A stretch of DNA of 64,000 bases from UPXZ01 sp964541615 (GTDB lineage: Bacteria > Bacteroidota > Bacteroidia > Bacteroidales > Paludibacteraceae). A program made the position numbers and the translations under genes. The notes under the pieces are model-generated. The model saw only the letters and a program-made list of their open reading frames with translations, had not been told where the DNA came from and searched no databases. The DNA lies in NCBI GenBank assembly GCA_964541615.1, contig CAZIRA010000001.1, positions 5,544-69,543 on the forward strand, given 5' to 3'. Positions 42,952 to 51,323 of the stretch are shown here, one piece after another (position 1 is the stretch's first letter; the number at the start of each line of letters is the position of its first letter).

Positions 42952-45393
42952 ATGAAAGTTATCAAATTTGGCGGCTCGTCCGTTGGCTCCAACGCAGGTA
43001 TGCTTCAGGTTAAGCAGATCGTTGAGGCTCAGCAGGAACCGGTGATTGTTGTTGTTTCTGCGTTATCTGGAATTACAGACCAGTTGCTTGCTACCTCCAA
43101 ACTTGCCGCACAAGGCAATGAAGAATATGTGGCAGAATACGAGCAGATGATGACGCGCCATTACCAAATGATTGACGAAGTCATCCCTAAAAACAAAAAA
43201 GCACATACGCTCAATCTTATACAAGAACCATTTTCTGATTTATCAAAAATTCTTCGCGGAATTTTCCTTATAAAAGATATTTCTACCCGTATTTCAGACA
43301 CTATTTTGAGTTACGGTGAAGTTTTTTCATCCATCATTGTAAGCAATCTGATCAAGGATGCCGTTCATTTTGATGCACGTAACTTCGTCAAAACCATCAA
43401 TCAGTTTGACAAGCACATTGTTGATTTCCCTACAACCAATAAGCTGATTAAAGAAACGTTTTTAGACTCACCAACTGTTTGCGTATGTGGAGGATTTATT
43501 TCTACAGATGTCAGCACAGGTTTTCCGACCAACCTTGGAAGAGGCGGTTCTGATTACACAGCATCCATCATAGCGTCTGCATTGGATGCCATAAAACTTG
43601 AGATTTGGACCGACGTAGACGGGTTTATGACTGCCGATCCGAAAGTCATCAGCGGAGCATATGTGATTGAAAAATTAAGTTTTAGTGAAGCTATGGAGCT
43701 TTCCAACTTCGGTGCGAAGGTGATATATCCACCAACGATTTTCCCTGTTTATCATAAAAATATTCCTGTTGAAATAAAAAACACATTCAATCCGGAAGCC
43801 AAAGGAACATTTATTACAAGTGAAAAAAGCCCCAATCAAAATGGCTCAAAAGCCATTAAAGGGATTTCATCCATCAACGACACATCGCTGATTACCATTC
43901 AGGGACTTGGCATGGTAGGAGTAATCGGTGTAAACTACCGGATTTTCCGCGCACTTGCCAAAAACGGCATCAGTGTGTTCCTTGTTTCGCAGGCATCTTC
44001 GGAAAACACTACCTCTATCGGTGTAAAAAATGCAGACAGCAAATTGGCCGTAAAAGTGCTTCAGGAAGAGTTTCAGACTGAAATCCAGCAGGGAGAAATC
44101 AATAAAATCGAATCGGAAGATGACCTTGTAACTGTAGCAATTGTGGGCGACAACATGAAAAGAACACCAGGTATTGCCGGTAAACTTTTCGGTACGCTGG
44201 GCAGAAACGGTATCAACGTAATTGCCTGTGCACAAGGAGCTTCCGAAACTAATATTTCGTTTGTAACAGACCGTTCGGTACTTCGCAAAGCCCTCAACGT
44301 AATCCATGATTCGTTCTTCCTTTCGGAATACAAAGTGCTCAATCTCTTCGTAGTAGGTGTAGGAACGGTAGGCAGCAATCTACTGAACCAGATCAAAGCC
44401 CAGCGTCAAAAACTGATGGAACAAAACGGGCTGAAAATCAACGTTGTAGGGATAGCTTCCAGCTCAAAAATGATGTTTCTACGTTCCGGCATCAATTTGG
44501 ATAATTGCGTTGCAAAGCTGAAGTCAGAAGGAGATAATGGAACTACCAAAGCATTTTTGAATGAGATTTTGAAAATGAATATTTACAATCCTGTTTTTGT
44601 GGATTGTACGGCAAGCCAGGAAGTAGCTGAAATCTACCAAACATTGCTCGAAAACAATATTTCTGTAGTTACAGCCAATAAAATTGCAGCCTCATCGGAA
44701 TTTGAAAGATATGAAAAACTGAAAGAAACTTCCCGCCAACGTGGTGTTAAGTTCCTCTTCGAAACCAATGTTGGTGCCGGTTTGCCAATTATCAATACGA
44801 TGAATAATCTGACCAACAGCGGTGACCATATCCTGAAAATGGAAGCGGTTCTTTCCGGTACTCTGAATTTTATTTTCAACACCATAAACGAAGAAATTCC
44901 AATGAGCAAAGCCATTAAAATGGCCAAGGAAGCCGGATTTTCTGAACCCGATCCGCGGATCGACCTGAGCGGAAAAGATGTGATTCGCAAATTGGTGATT
45001 CTGGCTCGTGAAGCCGGATATCAGGTGGAACAGGAAGATGTAGTGAAAAATCTATTTGTGCCTGACAAATATTTTGAAGGAAACATAGAGGAATTCTGGA
45101 AGAATATCCCTGAAATTGATGACGAATTTGAAGCTAAACGAAAAAAACTTGCTTCAGAAAGCAAACATTGGCGTTTTGTGGCCAAAATGGATGAGGGGAA
45201 ATGCTCTGTGGGATTGCAGGAAGTTGACAGTATGCATCCGTTTTACGACTTGCAGGGAAGCAACAACATCGTGCTGATTAAAACCCAGCGCTACAACGAG
45301 TTTCCGATGATTATTAAAGGGTACGGAGCCGGTGCAAGTGTGACTGCCGCAGGAGTTTTCGCCGATATAATCAGTATAGCAAACATCAGATAA
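42952..45393 (+). CDS. thrA: Bifunctional aspartate kinase / homoserine dehydrogenase I
   Basis: This 813-residue fusion catalyses two steps of the threonine and methionine branch from aspartate. The aspartokinase half (1-290) starts MKVIKFGGSSVGSNAGM and contains LGRGGSDYTASIIASAL. Paired ACT regulatory domains (about 310-455) include ISLITIQGLG-like SLITIQGLGMVGVIGVNYR, consistent with threonine feedback. The homoserine dehydrogenase half (465-813) begins with the NAD(P)-binding LFVVGVGTVGSNLL and includes TANKIAAS and EAVLSGTLNFIFN. The length matches E. coli ThrA (820). Genes for thrB, thrC or a phosphoglycerate-mutase-like protein, often next to thrA in Bacteroidetes, do not follow; a GC-rich repeat does. 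Confidence 0.97.
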   Translation: MKVIKFGGSSVGSNAGMLQVKQIVEAQQEPVIVVVSALSGITDQLLATSKLAAQGNEEYVAEYEQMMTRHYQMIDEVIPKNKKAHTLNLIQEPFSDLSKILRGIFLIKDISTRISDTILSYGEVFSSIIVSNLIKDAVHFDARNFVKTINQFDKHIVDFPTTNKLIKETFLDSPTVCVCGGFISTDVSTGFPTNLGRGGSDYTASIIASALDAIKLEIWTDVDGFMTADPKVISGAYVIEKLSFSEAMELSNFGAKVIYPPTIFPVYHKNIPVEIKNTFNPEAKGTFITSEKSPNQNGSKAIKGISSINDTSLITIQGLGMVGVIGVNYRIFRALAKNGISVFLVSQASSENTTSIGVKNADSKLAVKVLQEEFQTEIQQGEINKIESEDDLVTVAIVGDNMKRTPGIAGKLFGTLGRNGINVIACAQGASETNISFVTDRSVLRKALNVIHDSFFLSEYKVLNLFVVGVGTVGSNLLNQIKAQRQKLMEQNGLKINVVGIASSSKMMFLRSGINLDNCVAKLKSEGDNGTTKAFLNEILKMNIYNPVFVDCTASQEVAEIYQTLLENNISVVTANKIAASSEFERYEKLKETSRQRGVKFLFETNVGAGLPIINTMNNLTNSGDHILKMEAVLSGTLNFIFNTINEEIPMSKAIKMAKEAGFSEPDPRIDLSGKDVIRKLVILAREAGYQVEQEDVVKNLFVPDKYFEGNIEEFWKNIPEIDDEFEAKRKKLASESKHWRFVAKMDEGKCSVGLQEVDSMHPFYDLQGSNNIVLIKTQRYNEFPMIIKGYGAGASVTAAGVFADIISIANIR

Positions 45394-45403
45394 GTTAATG
45401 CTT

Positions 45404-45430
45404 GCCCCCTACTCCCCTGAAGGGGGAATT
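45404..45430 (+). repeat. GC-rich palindromic repeat, copy C
   Basis: GCCCCCTACTCCCC-TGAA-GGGGG has the same core as copies A and B in the opposite orientation. It lies 10 bases past the thrA stop. Confidence 0.75.
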
Positions 45431-45489
45431 TAAGAGAGCAGAATATAATCCGATAAAAATATTTAAATCAACAAATTCAGTGCAATTGT

Positions 45490-46035
45490 ATGCTTTTAGC
45501 AAAATTCCCGAATAGCCGTATTTATTCCCCTTTTAGGAGGATAGGGGGCTTATTTCTTTTACTAATTTTATTTTCCTGTAATAAACCTACGGCACAATAT
45601 CCTTCAAATAAGGAGCAAAAGACCGATTCGACCGAAATTTATCTCAGAGATTATAATAAGGATGTCATAGCAAAAGAGGATAGTGCAATTTTAGCTTTCA
45701 TTTCGAATCAGCCTGTCGTATACAAAAAAAGCGACTCCGGCATCTGGTATTTTATCCAAAAGCCAACCGAAAATCCGCCGTTAACAAACGATTCTTCAGC
45801 ATTGATTAGTTATAAAACACACACTATTCGAGGCGAATTACTTTTCCAGGAAAACGAAAAGACTATTAACTTCGGGAAAAAGGAAGTGACCACCGGATTG
45901 GAAGAAGGATTGAAATTGATGAAAAAAGGAGAAACCGCCCGCTTTTTAGTACCTTCTTTTTTGGCATACGGTGCAAAGGGAACAGAAATTATTCCTCCCT
46001 ATTCACCGATAATTTATGTGGTGGAAAGTAAATAG
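45490..46035 (+). CDS. FKBP-type peptidyl-prolyl isomerase lipoprotein
   Basis: This 181-residue protein has a lipoprotein signal ending LLLILFSCN and an FKBP domain in its C-terminal half. The domain is visible in GLEEGLKLMKKGETARFLVP, then SFLAYGAKG and IIPPYSPIIYVVE, which match the FKBP core. It probably assists folding of exported proteins, as do similar lipoprotein FKBPs (GldI-like) in Bacteroidetes. Residues 13-21 of the signal region (SPFRRIGGL) are encoded by a copy of the dispersed GC-rich repeat. The start at 45490 is the only ATG that gives a complete signal peptide. Confidence 0.85.
   Translation: MLLAKFPNSRIYSPFRRIGGLFLLLILFSCNKPTAQYPSNKEQKTDSTEIYLRDYNKDVIAKEDSAILAFISNQPVVYKKSDSGIWYFIQKPTENPPLTNDSSALISYKTHTIRGELLFQENEKTINFGKKEVTTGLEEGLKLMKKGETARFLVPSFLAYGAKGTEIIPPYSPIIYVVESK
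45525..45551 (-). repeat. GC-rich palindromic repeat, copy D, inside a coding region
   Basis: CCCC-TTTTA-GGAGG followed by ATAGGGGGCT is the same design as copies A and B and inverted relative to copy C. It lies inside the signal-peptide codons of the FKBP lipoprotein gene. Confidence 0.7.
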
Positions 46036-46152
46036 TACTTTTTCTGCCGACTAAAGCAACTGAACGGCGCATTACTAAAATTTAACTTTTTTATTTAACA
46101 ACAAAATCGGATATTTGCATTTTATTTGAAGATACAATCACAAACCTACTAA

Positions 46153-46701
46153 ATGAAAAAAATAAACTTTATTTTCTCAATCGTGGCTGCGTTGCTTATG
46201 TTTGCTGCCTGCAACGACACCAAAACTTACTCCGAACTTCAGAAAGAGGAAACAAAAAATATTGAGGCCTACATTCTTAGAAACAACATTGAGGTTGTAA
46301 AAACGATGCCCGAAACCTGGGGACCAAACACGTACTACCAGACTCCGAGCGGACTTTATTTCCATTTGTCAGAAGTGGGAGAAAAAGATGTTTCTATCAG
46401 TACAACGACTGTTTCTACAGTTTACATCTGGACTATTGAACATGAACTGGATGAGCAAAAAACAATTCTTTCTAAAAAATGGGAGCCGGCAGATACTTTT
46501 GACGGAAGACCAACTAAAATCCGCTACGGCGACTCATATTACGCAACAGCTCTGGGAGTTGGATTGTATGAAGCCATCGGATTGATGAAAAACAGAAATT
46601 CGGTTGCAAAGATCATTGTTCCATCCTTCCTTAATACCAGTACTTACAGCGATGTGCTGAAAGCTGTCGGTTTCGAAATTAAAATTGCAGTCATTGAATA
46701 A
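46153..46701 (+). CDS. DUF4827-type lipoprotein, degenerate FKBP-like fold
   Basis: This 182-residue protein has a lipoprotein signal (AALLMFAACND) and fits the Bacteroidales DUF4827 group. Its C-terminal part, GVGLYEAIGLMKNRNSVAKI followed by IVPSFLNTS, lines up with the FKBP core of the protein just upstream (GLEEGLKLMKKGETARFLVP, SFLAYG). The aromatic and Asp residues of an active FKBP pocket are not obvious, so it may bind but not isomerise proline. It lies 117 bases after the FKBP gene and has its own terminator before glmM. Confidence 0.82.
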   Translation: MKKINFIFSIVAALLMFAACNDTKTYSELQKEETKNIEAYILRNNIEVVKTMPETWGPNTYYQTPSGLYFHLSEVGEKDVSISTTTVSTVYIWTIEHELDEQKTILSKKWEPADTFDGRPTKIRYGDSYYATALGVGLYEAIGLMKNRNSVAKIIVPSFLNTSTYSDVLKAVGFEIKIAVIE

Positions 46702-46710
46702 AATACTTTT

Positions 46711-46734
46711 CCCCTTTCAACAAAGGGGTTTTTT
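46711..46734 (+). terminator. Terminator after the DUF4827-type gene
   Basis: CCCCTTT (46711-46717) pairs with AAAGGGG (46722-46728) and six T residues follow. Confidence 0.85.
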
Positions 46735-46748
46735 AATACAAATAATTT

Positions 46749-48140
46749 ATGGCACTTATTAAATCAATTTCAGGAATTCGGGGTACCATCGGTGGACGTG
46801 TCGGTGAAGGCCTGAGTCCACTCGATGTTGTAAAATTCACATCGGCTTATGCTGCTTTTATCAAATCTTCAAAAAATGCTCCTTCAAACACAATTGTGGT
46901 TGGTCGTGATGCACGTATTTCCGGTGAAATGGTAAACAATTTGGTTGTAGGAACGCTTTTGGGAATGGGAATGGATGTGACTGACATCGGATTGGCTACC
47001 ACGCCGACCACCGAAGTTGCAGTTGTGATGGAGAAAGCAGCGGGCGGCATCATTCTCACAGCCAGCCACAATCCAAAACAGTGGAATGCATTGAAATTAC
47101 TTAATGAAAAAGGTGAATTTCTAAATGCCAAAGAAGGCGAAACCATCCTGCAACTTGCAGAAGCAGAAGATTTTTCGTTTGCTGAAGTTGACAACGTTGG
47201 AAAATTGACAACAAAAAATGACTATACGCAAAAACACATCGAAAGCGTGCTTGCACTTAATTTGGTGGACATAGAAGCCATTAAGGCCGCAGATTTCAAA
47301 GTGGCCATTGACTGCGTAAATTCGGTTGGAGGCATCGTTATTCCTGAATTGCTGGAAGCTTTGGGCGTAAAAACGATAGAAAAACTTTACTGCGAACCGA
47401 ACGGTCATTTCCCACACAACCCGGAACCCCTACCCGAGCACCTCACGGAGATTTCAAACGTAATGAAAAGCGGAAAATTCGATGTAGGCTTTGTCGTGGA
47501 TCCCGACGTAGACAGATTGGCAATAATCAGCGAAGACGGAAGCATGTTTGGTGAGGAATACACGCTGGTAGCAGTTGCCGACTATATTCTCCGCCACACT
47601 CCGGGAAATACGGTTTCAAATCTTAGTTCTACCCGCGCTTTGCGTGATGTGACCAAGAAATATAACTGCGATTACTATGCGGCAGCTGTTGGCGAAGTGA
47701 ATGTTGTGGCTAAAATGAAAGCCACTAATGCAGTTATCGGCGGTGAAGGAAACGGCGGAATTATCTATCCTGCAAGCCATTACGGACGAGATGCTTTGGT
47801 AGGAATTGCACTATTCTTAACTCATTTGGCAAAGGAGAAAAAATCAGTTTCCGAGCTTCGCAAAACCTATCCAAACTATTTTATGAGTAAAAATAAAATA
47901 GAACTCACTCCTCAAATTGACGTGGACGGCGTATTGGCAGTGATAAAAGGAAGCTACAAACAGTACGAAGTGAACGACATTGACGGCGTGAAAATTGACT
48001 TTCCACAAGGTTGGGTGCATCTCCGCAAATCAAACACAGAGCCAATCATCCGCATTTATTCAGAAGCAGGAACTCCTGAGCAGGCAGATAATTTTGCAAA
48101 AGCAATTATGGAGGAAATCAAAAGAATTACTGGGATCTAA
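46749..48140 (+). CDS. glmM: Phosphoglucosamine mutase (phosphohexomutase family)
   Basis: GlmM converts glucosamine-6-phosphate to glucosamine-1-phosphate for cell-wall and lipopolysaccharide synthesis. The 463-residue protein has the phosphohexomutase blocks in order: phosphoserine loop TASHNPKQWNALK, magnesium loop VVDPDVDRLA, sugar-binding GGEGNGGII and phosphate-binding RKSNTEPIIRIYSE. Bacteroidetes proteins of this length are annotated as phosphoglucosamine mutases, but a phosphomannomutase role cannot be excluded from sequence alone. It begins 48 bases after the DUF4827-type gene, just beyond that gene's terminator. Confidence 0.92.
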   Translation: MALIKSISGIRGTIGGRVGEGLSPLDVVKFTSAYAAFIKSSKNAPSNTIVVGRDARISGEMVNNLVVGTLLGMGMDVTDIGLATTPTTEVAVVMEKAAGGIILTASHNPKQWNALKLLNEKGEFLNAKEGETILQLAEAEDFSFAEVDNVGKLTTKNDYTQKHIESVLALNLVDIEAIKAADFKVAIDCVNSVGGIVIPELLEALGVKTIEKLYCEPNGHFPHNPEPLPEHLTEISNVMKSGKFDVGFVVDPDVDRLAIISEDGSMFGEEYTLVAVADYILRHTPGNTVSNLSSTRALRDVTKKYNCDYYAAAVGEVNVVAKMKATNAVIGGEGNGGIIYPASHYGRDALVGIALFLTHLAKEKKSVSELRKTYPNYFMSKNKIELTPQIDVDGVLAVIKGSYKQYEVNDIDGVKIDFPQGWVHLRKSNTEPIIRIYSEAGTPEQADNFAKAIMEEIKRITGI

Positions 48141-48160
48141 ATTATTAACGATATTTTCTG

Positions 48161-48190
48161 AAACGCCGCAATCCAGCGGCGTTTTGTTTT
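48161..48190 (+). terminator. Terminator after glmM
   Basis: AAACGCCGC (48161-48169) pairs with GCGGCGTTT (48176-48184) around a 6-base loop, followed by T-rich sequence. Confidence 0.9.
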
Positions 48191-48303
48191 TCTAACAACT
48201 ATTAAAACACCAATCATTAAAAGAACGAAATCAAAAAATATCAAATTCATTCATTTTTCCTCATTCAGATAATGTTTCATAAGAATTTTTCAAACTTTTG
48301 TTT

Positions 48304-48311
48304 TAACTTTG
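48304..48311 (+). promoter_or_regulatory. Bacteroidetes -7 box upstream of aroC
   Basis: TAACTTTG followed by CA matches TAnnTTTG exactly. It would give a leader of about 95 bases that ends with a tandem repeat. Confidence 0.55.
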
Positions 48312-48378
48312 CAACATACAAAATTAGAAATTAGAAAACTGATGTTAGAAGTTAAAGCTGAAAACTCAAATTCTATTT

Positions 48379-48410
48379 AACTATTCAACTAAACAACTAT
48401 TCAACTAAAC
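48379..48410 (+). repeat. Perfect 16-base tandem repeat touching the aroC start codon
   Basis: AACTATTCAACTAAAC occurs twice without a gap (48379-48394 and 48395-48410), followed by A and the aroC ATG at 48412. Each unit is itself two related 8-base halves (AACTATTC, AACTAAAC). It occupies the ribosome-binding region and contains no purine-rich Shine-Dalgarno sequence. Confidence 0.92.
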
Positions 48411-48411
48411 A

Positions 48412-49473
48412 ATGAATACAATAGGCAAACTTTTTTCGTTTACATCATTCGGTGAGTCACACGGTAGAGGAGTCGGAGGTATTATTGACGGATGTCCTGC
48501 CGGTGTGGTGATGGACGAAGAATTCATCCAAAACGAGCTGAGACGCCGTCGCCCGGGGCAATCCATCATTACCACTCCACGTGAGGAAGAGGATAAAGTT
48601 GAATTTCTGTCCGGAATTTTCGAAGGAAAATCCACCGGAACACCCATTGCCTTTGTTATTTGGAATCAAAATCAGGAAAGCAAGGATTATGACCATTTGA
48701 AGGATGTTTTCCGTCCTTCGCATGCCGATTATACCTACCAGCAAAAATACGGAATCCGCGACCACCGCGGCGGTGGACGCAGTTCTGCCCGCACTACGGC
48801 CGGCTGGGTTGCTGCAGGAGCAGTTGCCAAGTTGGTTTTGAAGCAGCAGGGAGTTGACATAACTGCCTACACGTCGCAGGTTGGACACATCGCCATTGAA
48901 AACTCGTACGAAAACCTCGATCTATCTTTAATCGAAAGCAACATCGTCCGCTGTCCGGAACCTGAAACTGCTCAAAAGATGATCGATTACATCGACAAAC
49001 TTCGCATTGAAGGAAATTCTATCGGCGGAACGGTGAGCTGCGTGGTGAAGGGCGTTCCTGTTGGTTGGGGTGAGCCGGTTTTTGAAAAAGTGCAAGCCCG
49101 GCTGGCGCATGCCATGCTGAGCATCAACGCCACGCACGGCTTTGATTATGGAAAAGGTTTTGAAGGAATCGGGATGACCGGCGCCGAGCTGAACGATCCT
49201 TTTTTAATGAAAGATGGAAAAGTTTCTACGCTCACCAACCATTCCGGAGGAATCCAAGGAGGTATCAGCAACGGACAGGATATCTATTTCCGGGTGCTTT
49301 TCAAAGCTGTTTCCACCATTTCTCAGAAGCAAACCACACTGGATAAAGAGTTGAAGAGTGTTGAGCTCGAAGCCAAAGGGCGCCACGATCCCTGCGTGCT
49401 TCCGCGTGCGGTTCCCATTGTTGAAGCGATGGCTGCCATTACTTTACTGGATTTATTTTTGATGAATAAATAA
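48412..49473 (+). CDS. aroC: Chorismate synthase
   Basis: AroC makes chorismate, the last shared step of aromatic amino-acid synthesis, using reduced FMN. The 353 residues start MNTIGKLFSFTSFGESHGRG with the first family signature. DHRGGGRSSARTTAGWVAAG and LPRAVPIVEAMAAITLLD are further conserved blocks. The size is normal (350-360). Its stop codon overlaps the next gene's start (TAATG), so the downstream lipid kinase is translationally coupled. Confidence 0.98.
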   Translation: MNTIGKLFSFTSFGESHGRGVGGIIDGCPAGVVMDEEFIQNELRRRRPGQSIITTPREEEDKVEFLSGIFEGKSTGTPIAFVIWNQNQESKDYDHLKDVFRPSHADYTYQQKYGIRDHRGGGRSSARTTAGWVAAGAVAKLVLKQQGVDITAYTSQVGHIAIENSYENLDLSLIESNIVRCPEPETAQKMIDYIDKLRIEGNSIGGTVSCVVKGVPVGWGEPVFEKVQARLAHAMLSINATHGFDYGKGFEGIGMTGAELNDPFLMKDGKVSTLTNHSGGIQGGISNGQDIYFRVLFKAVSTISQKQTTLDKELKSVELEAKGRHDPCVLPRAVPIVEAMAAITLLDLFLMNK

Positions 49474-50420
49474 TGTCCGAAGAAATCATCACTGCCAACC
49501 ATTGGTTGGTAATCACTAATCCCACTGCCGGAAAAAGAAAATTTCAGGAGCAGAGCAAATTTGTGCTTTCAGAATTGGAAAAAGCCCGAATTCCTTATAT
49601 TTTCAAGGTAACGGAATACTCGGGACATGCCATCGAAATTGCTCGCTACTATGCAAAAAGAGATTGCATGAATTATCTGATTCTTGGAGGCGATGGTTCC
49701 GTAAGTGAGGTGATTAACGGGATTTTTTCGGCTGAACCGGAAGACACATCCAGGATAAAAATTGCAATAATTCCCCGCGGAACTGGAAATGACTGGGGAC
49801 GTTTTTGGAAATTGAGAAAAAATGACAAAGAATCGATGAAAGTCTTTTTCAGCGGAAAAAAACGACTGATTGACGTCGGAAAAATAGATTTTTTGGATGA
49901 AAACAATCAGGAAACAGAGCATTTTTTCATCAATTCCATCGGATTTGGGCTTGATGCGGAAGTGGCCGACCTCACTCACCGACTCAAAAAGTATACAGGA
50001 AGTTTTTCACTTTTGTACACGCTGGCTCTCTTACTTGCAGTTTTCAGATACAAATCCACTCCGGTTCAGGTTGAATTTAATGGAAGCAGCGTTAACCTGA
50101 AACTTTTCACGATGAACATTGCCAATGGACCTTTCACGGGTGGAGGCATCAAGCAAAATCCATTTGCACTGCCATACGACGGCACTTTCGACATGATGAT
50201 CGTGGAAAAACCAACCCTCAGAGATATTTTCACTGCATTGCCGTTGATTTTCAACGATAAACTTTCAAAACTGCCTATCATTCAAAGTTCGCAGTCGAAA
50301 GAAATTGCCATCAAAACTGAAAAAACGATCCTCGTCGAAGCAGATGGCATCATCATTCCAAACGCTCACAATTGCAAAGTTACGATTCTGTCTGACGCCA
50401 TACAGATGATTGTACCTTGA
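49473..50420 (+). CDS. Diacylglycerol/lipid kinase family protein (YegS/DagK/LCB5)
   Basis: This 315-residue protein phosphorylates a lipid, in this family usually diacylglycerol or a sphingoid base. The N-terminal domain has the nucleotide motif LGGDGSVSEVINGIF and the Asn/Pro-rich VITNPTAGKRKF start, and IIPRGTGNDWGRFW follows. The C-terminal beta-sandwich includes GPFTGGGIKQNPFALPYDG. Bacteroidetes that make sphingolipids use related kinases, but the substrate is not shown here. Its ATG overlaps the aroC stop by one base. Confidence 0.9.
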   Translation: MSEEIITANHWLVITNPTAGKRKFQEQSKFVLSELEKARIPYIFKVTEYSGHAIEIARYYAKRDCMNYLILGGDGSVSEVINGIFSAEPEDTSRIKIAIIPRGTGNDWGRFWKLRKNDKESMKVFFSGKKRLIDVGKIDFLDENNQETEHFFINSIGFGLDAEVADLTHRLKKYTGSFSLLYTLALLLAVFRYKSTPVQVEFNGSSVNLKLFTMNIANGPFTGGGIKQNPFALPYDGTFDMMIVEKPTLRDIFTALPLIFNDKLSKLPIIQSSQSKEIAIKTEKTILVEADGIIIPNAHNCKVTILSDAIQMIVP

Positions 50421-50461
50421 CGAAGCTTGAAGATCGAAGAAGCCGGAGTGTCAGGAATTTA

Positions 50462-51235
50462 CTATATTAATCCAAAGTGCTTCAACGCATTGTACACACC
50501 ATCTTCATCCACCGAATCAGTCACATAATCCGCCACTGCTTTCACTTCATCCGAAGCATTTCCCATCACCACTCCTACCCCGGCATGCCTGAGCATAGCA
50601 ATGTCATTTCCGCCATCGCCGATAGCCATGGTTTCTTCCAGTTTTATCCCAAAATGCTCGATCATGTGATCAATTCCGACTGCCTTACTGCTCCCTTTAG
50701 GGACAAAATCGGTAAATGCCGGATGCCACCGAAGCGAGTCGCAGTCAGGGATGTGAGGGCGCACAACCTTTTCCTGCTCCTCGGTAATAAACGAAACCAT
50801 TTGATAAATATCACGATTCAGCGATTCTTCAAACGGACGAACTTTCACATTGGGAAAAAGTTTCATTTCCTGTACTTTATCAACAATTTCATTGATATAA
50901 TTAATAAACAAACCCTCGTCATCCATCACCAAACAAGGAAATGAAGTTATTTTCTGAAGCTCTATCATCGATTCGATATTGCTCTTTGGCACACAGTGTT
51001 TATAAACAGGTTTTTTATCGCCCGTAAGGCACAAACCACCGTTGATGGTAATATATCCATCAAAATTCAGATCACCCAAATCCGGAATAGACAAAATATG
51101 CCTTCCCGTAGCAATAAAAACTTTCACCCCATTATTGCGAAGCCCGGCAATTGCTTTTTGGGCAGAAATAGGAATTTCATGAGTTTTGAAACTCACCAGC
51201 GTACCGTCAATATCGAAAAAAACAGCTTTAATCAT
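50462..51235 (-). CDS. Cof-type HAD-IIB hydrolase (sugar or nucleotide phosphatase)
   Basis: This 257-residue cytosolic protein has all HAD motifs: FFDIDGTLVSF (motif I, nucleophile Asp), FIATGR (motif II), a lysine in the cap-adjacent PKGSSKAVGI (motif III) and GDGGNDIAMLRHAGVGVVMG (motif IV). The C2-type cap between motifs II and III places it in the Cof/YidA group, which dephosphorylates sugar phosphates or cofactors with broad specificity. It is convergent with the lipid kinase gene, with 41 bases between them. Confidence 0.93.
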   Translation of the reverse strand: MIKAVFFDIDGTLVSFKTHEIPISAQKAIAGLRNNGVKVFIATGRHILSIPDLGDLNFDGYITINGGLCLTGDKKPVYKHCVPKSNIESMIELQKITSFPCLVMDDEGLFINYINEIVDKVQEMKLFPNVKVRPFEESLNRDIYQMVSFITEEQEKVVRPHIPDCDSLRWHPAFTDFVPKGSSKAVGIDHMIEHFGIKLEETMAIGDGGNDIAMLRHAGVGVVMGNASDEVKAVADYVTDSVDEDGVYNALKHFGLI

Positions 51236-51257
51236 ATCAAATCTTTTTATACCGAAA

Positions 51258-51285
51258 CGAGAAAACCTCTGTGAAAGTTTTCTCG
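51258..51285 (-). terminator. Possible terminator of the beta-barrel protein gene
   Basis: CGAGAAAAC (51258-51266) pairs with GTTTTCTCG (51277-51285). The T run on the minus strand is short, so it may be only a weak terminator. Confidence 0.5.
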
Positions 51286-51323
51286 CTTTATATTATATAC
51301 CTATTAATTAGAATTTTAGAAAA

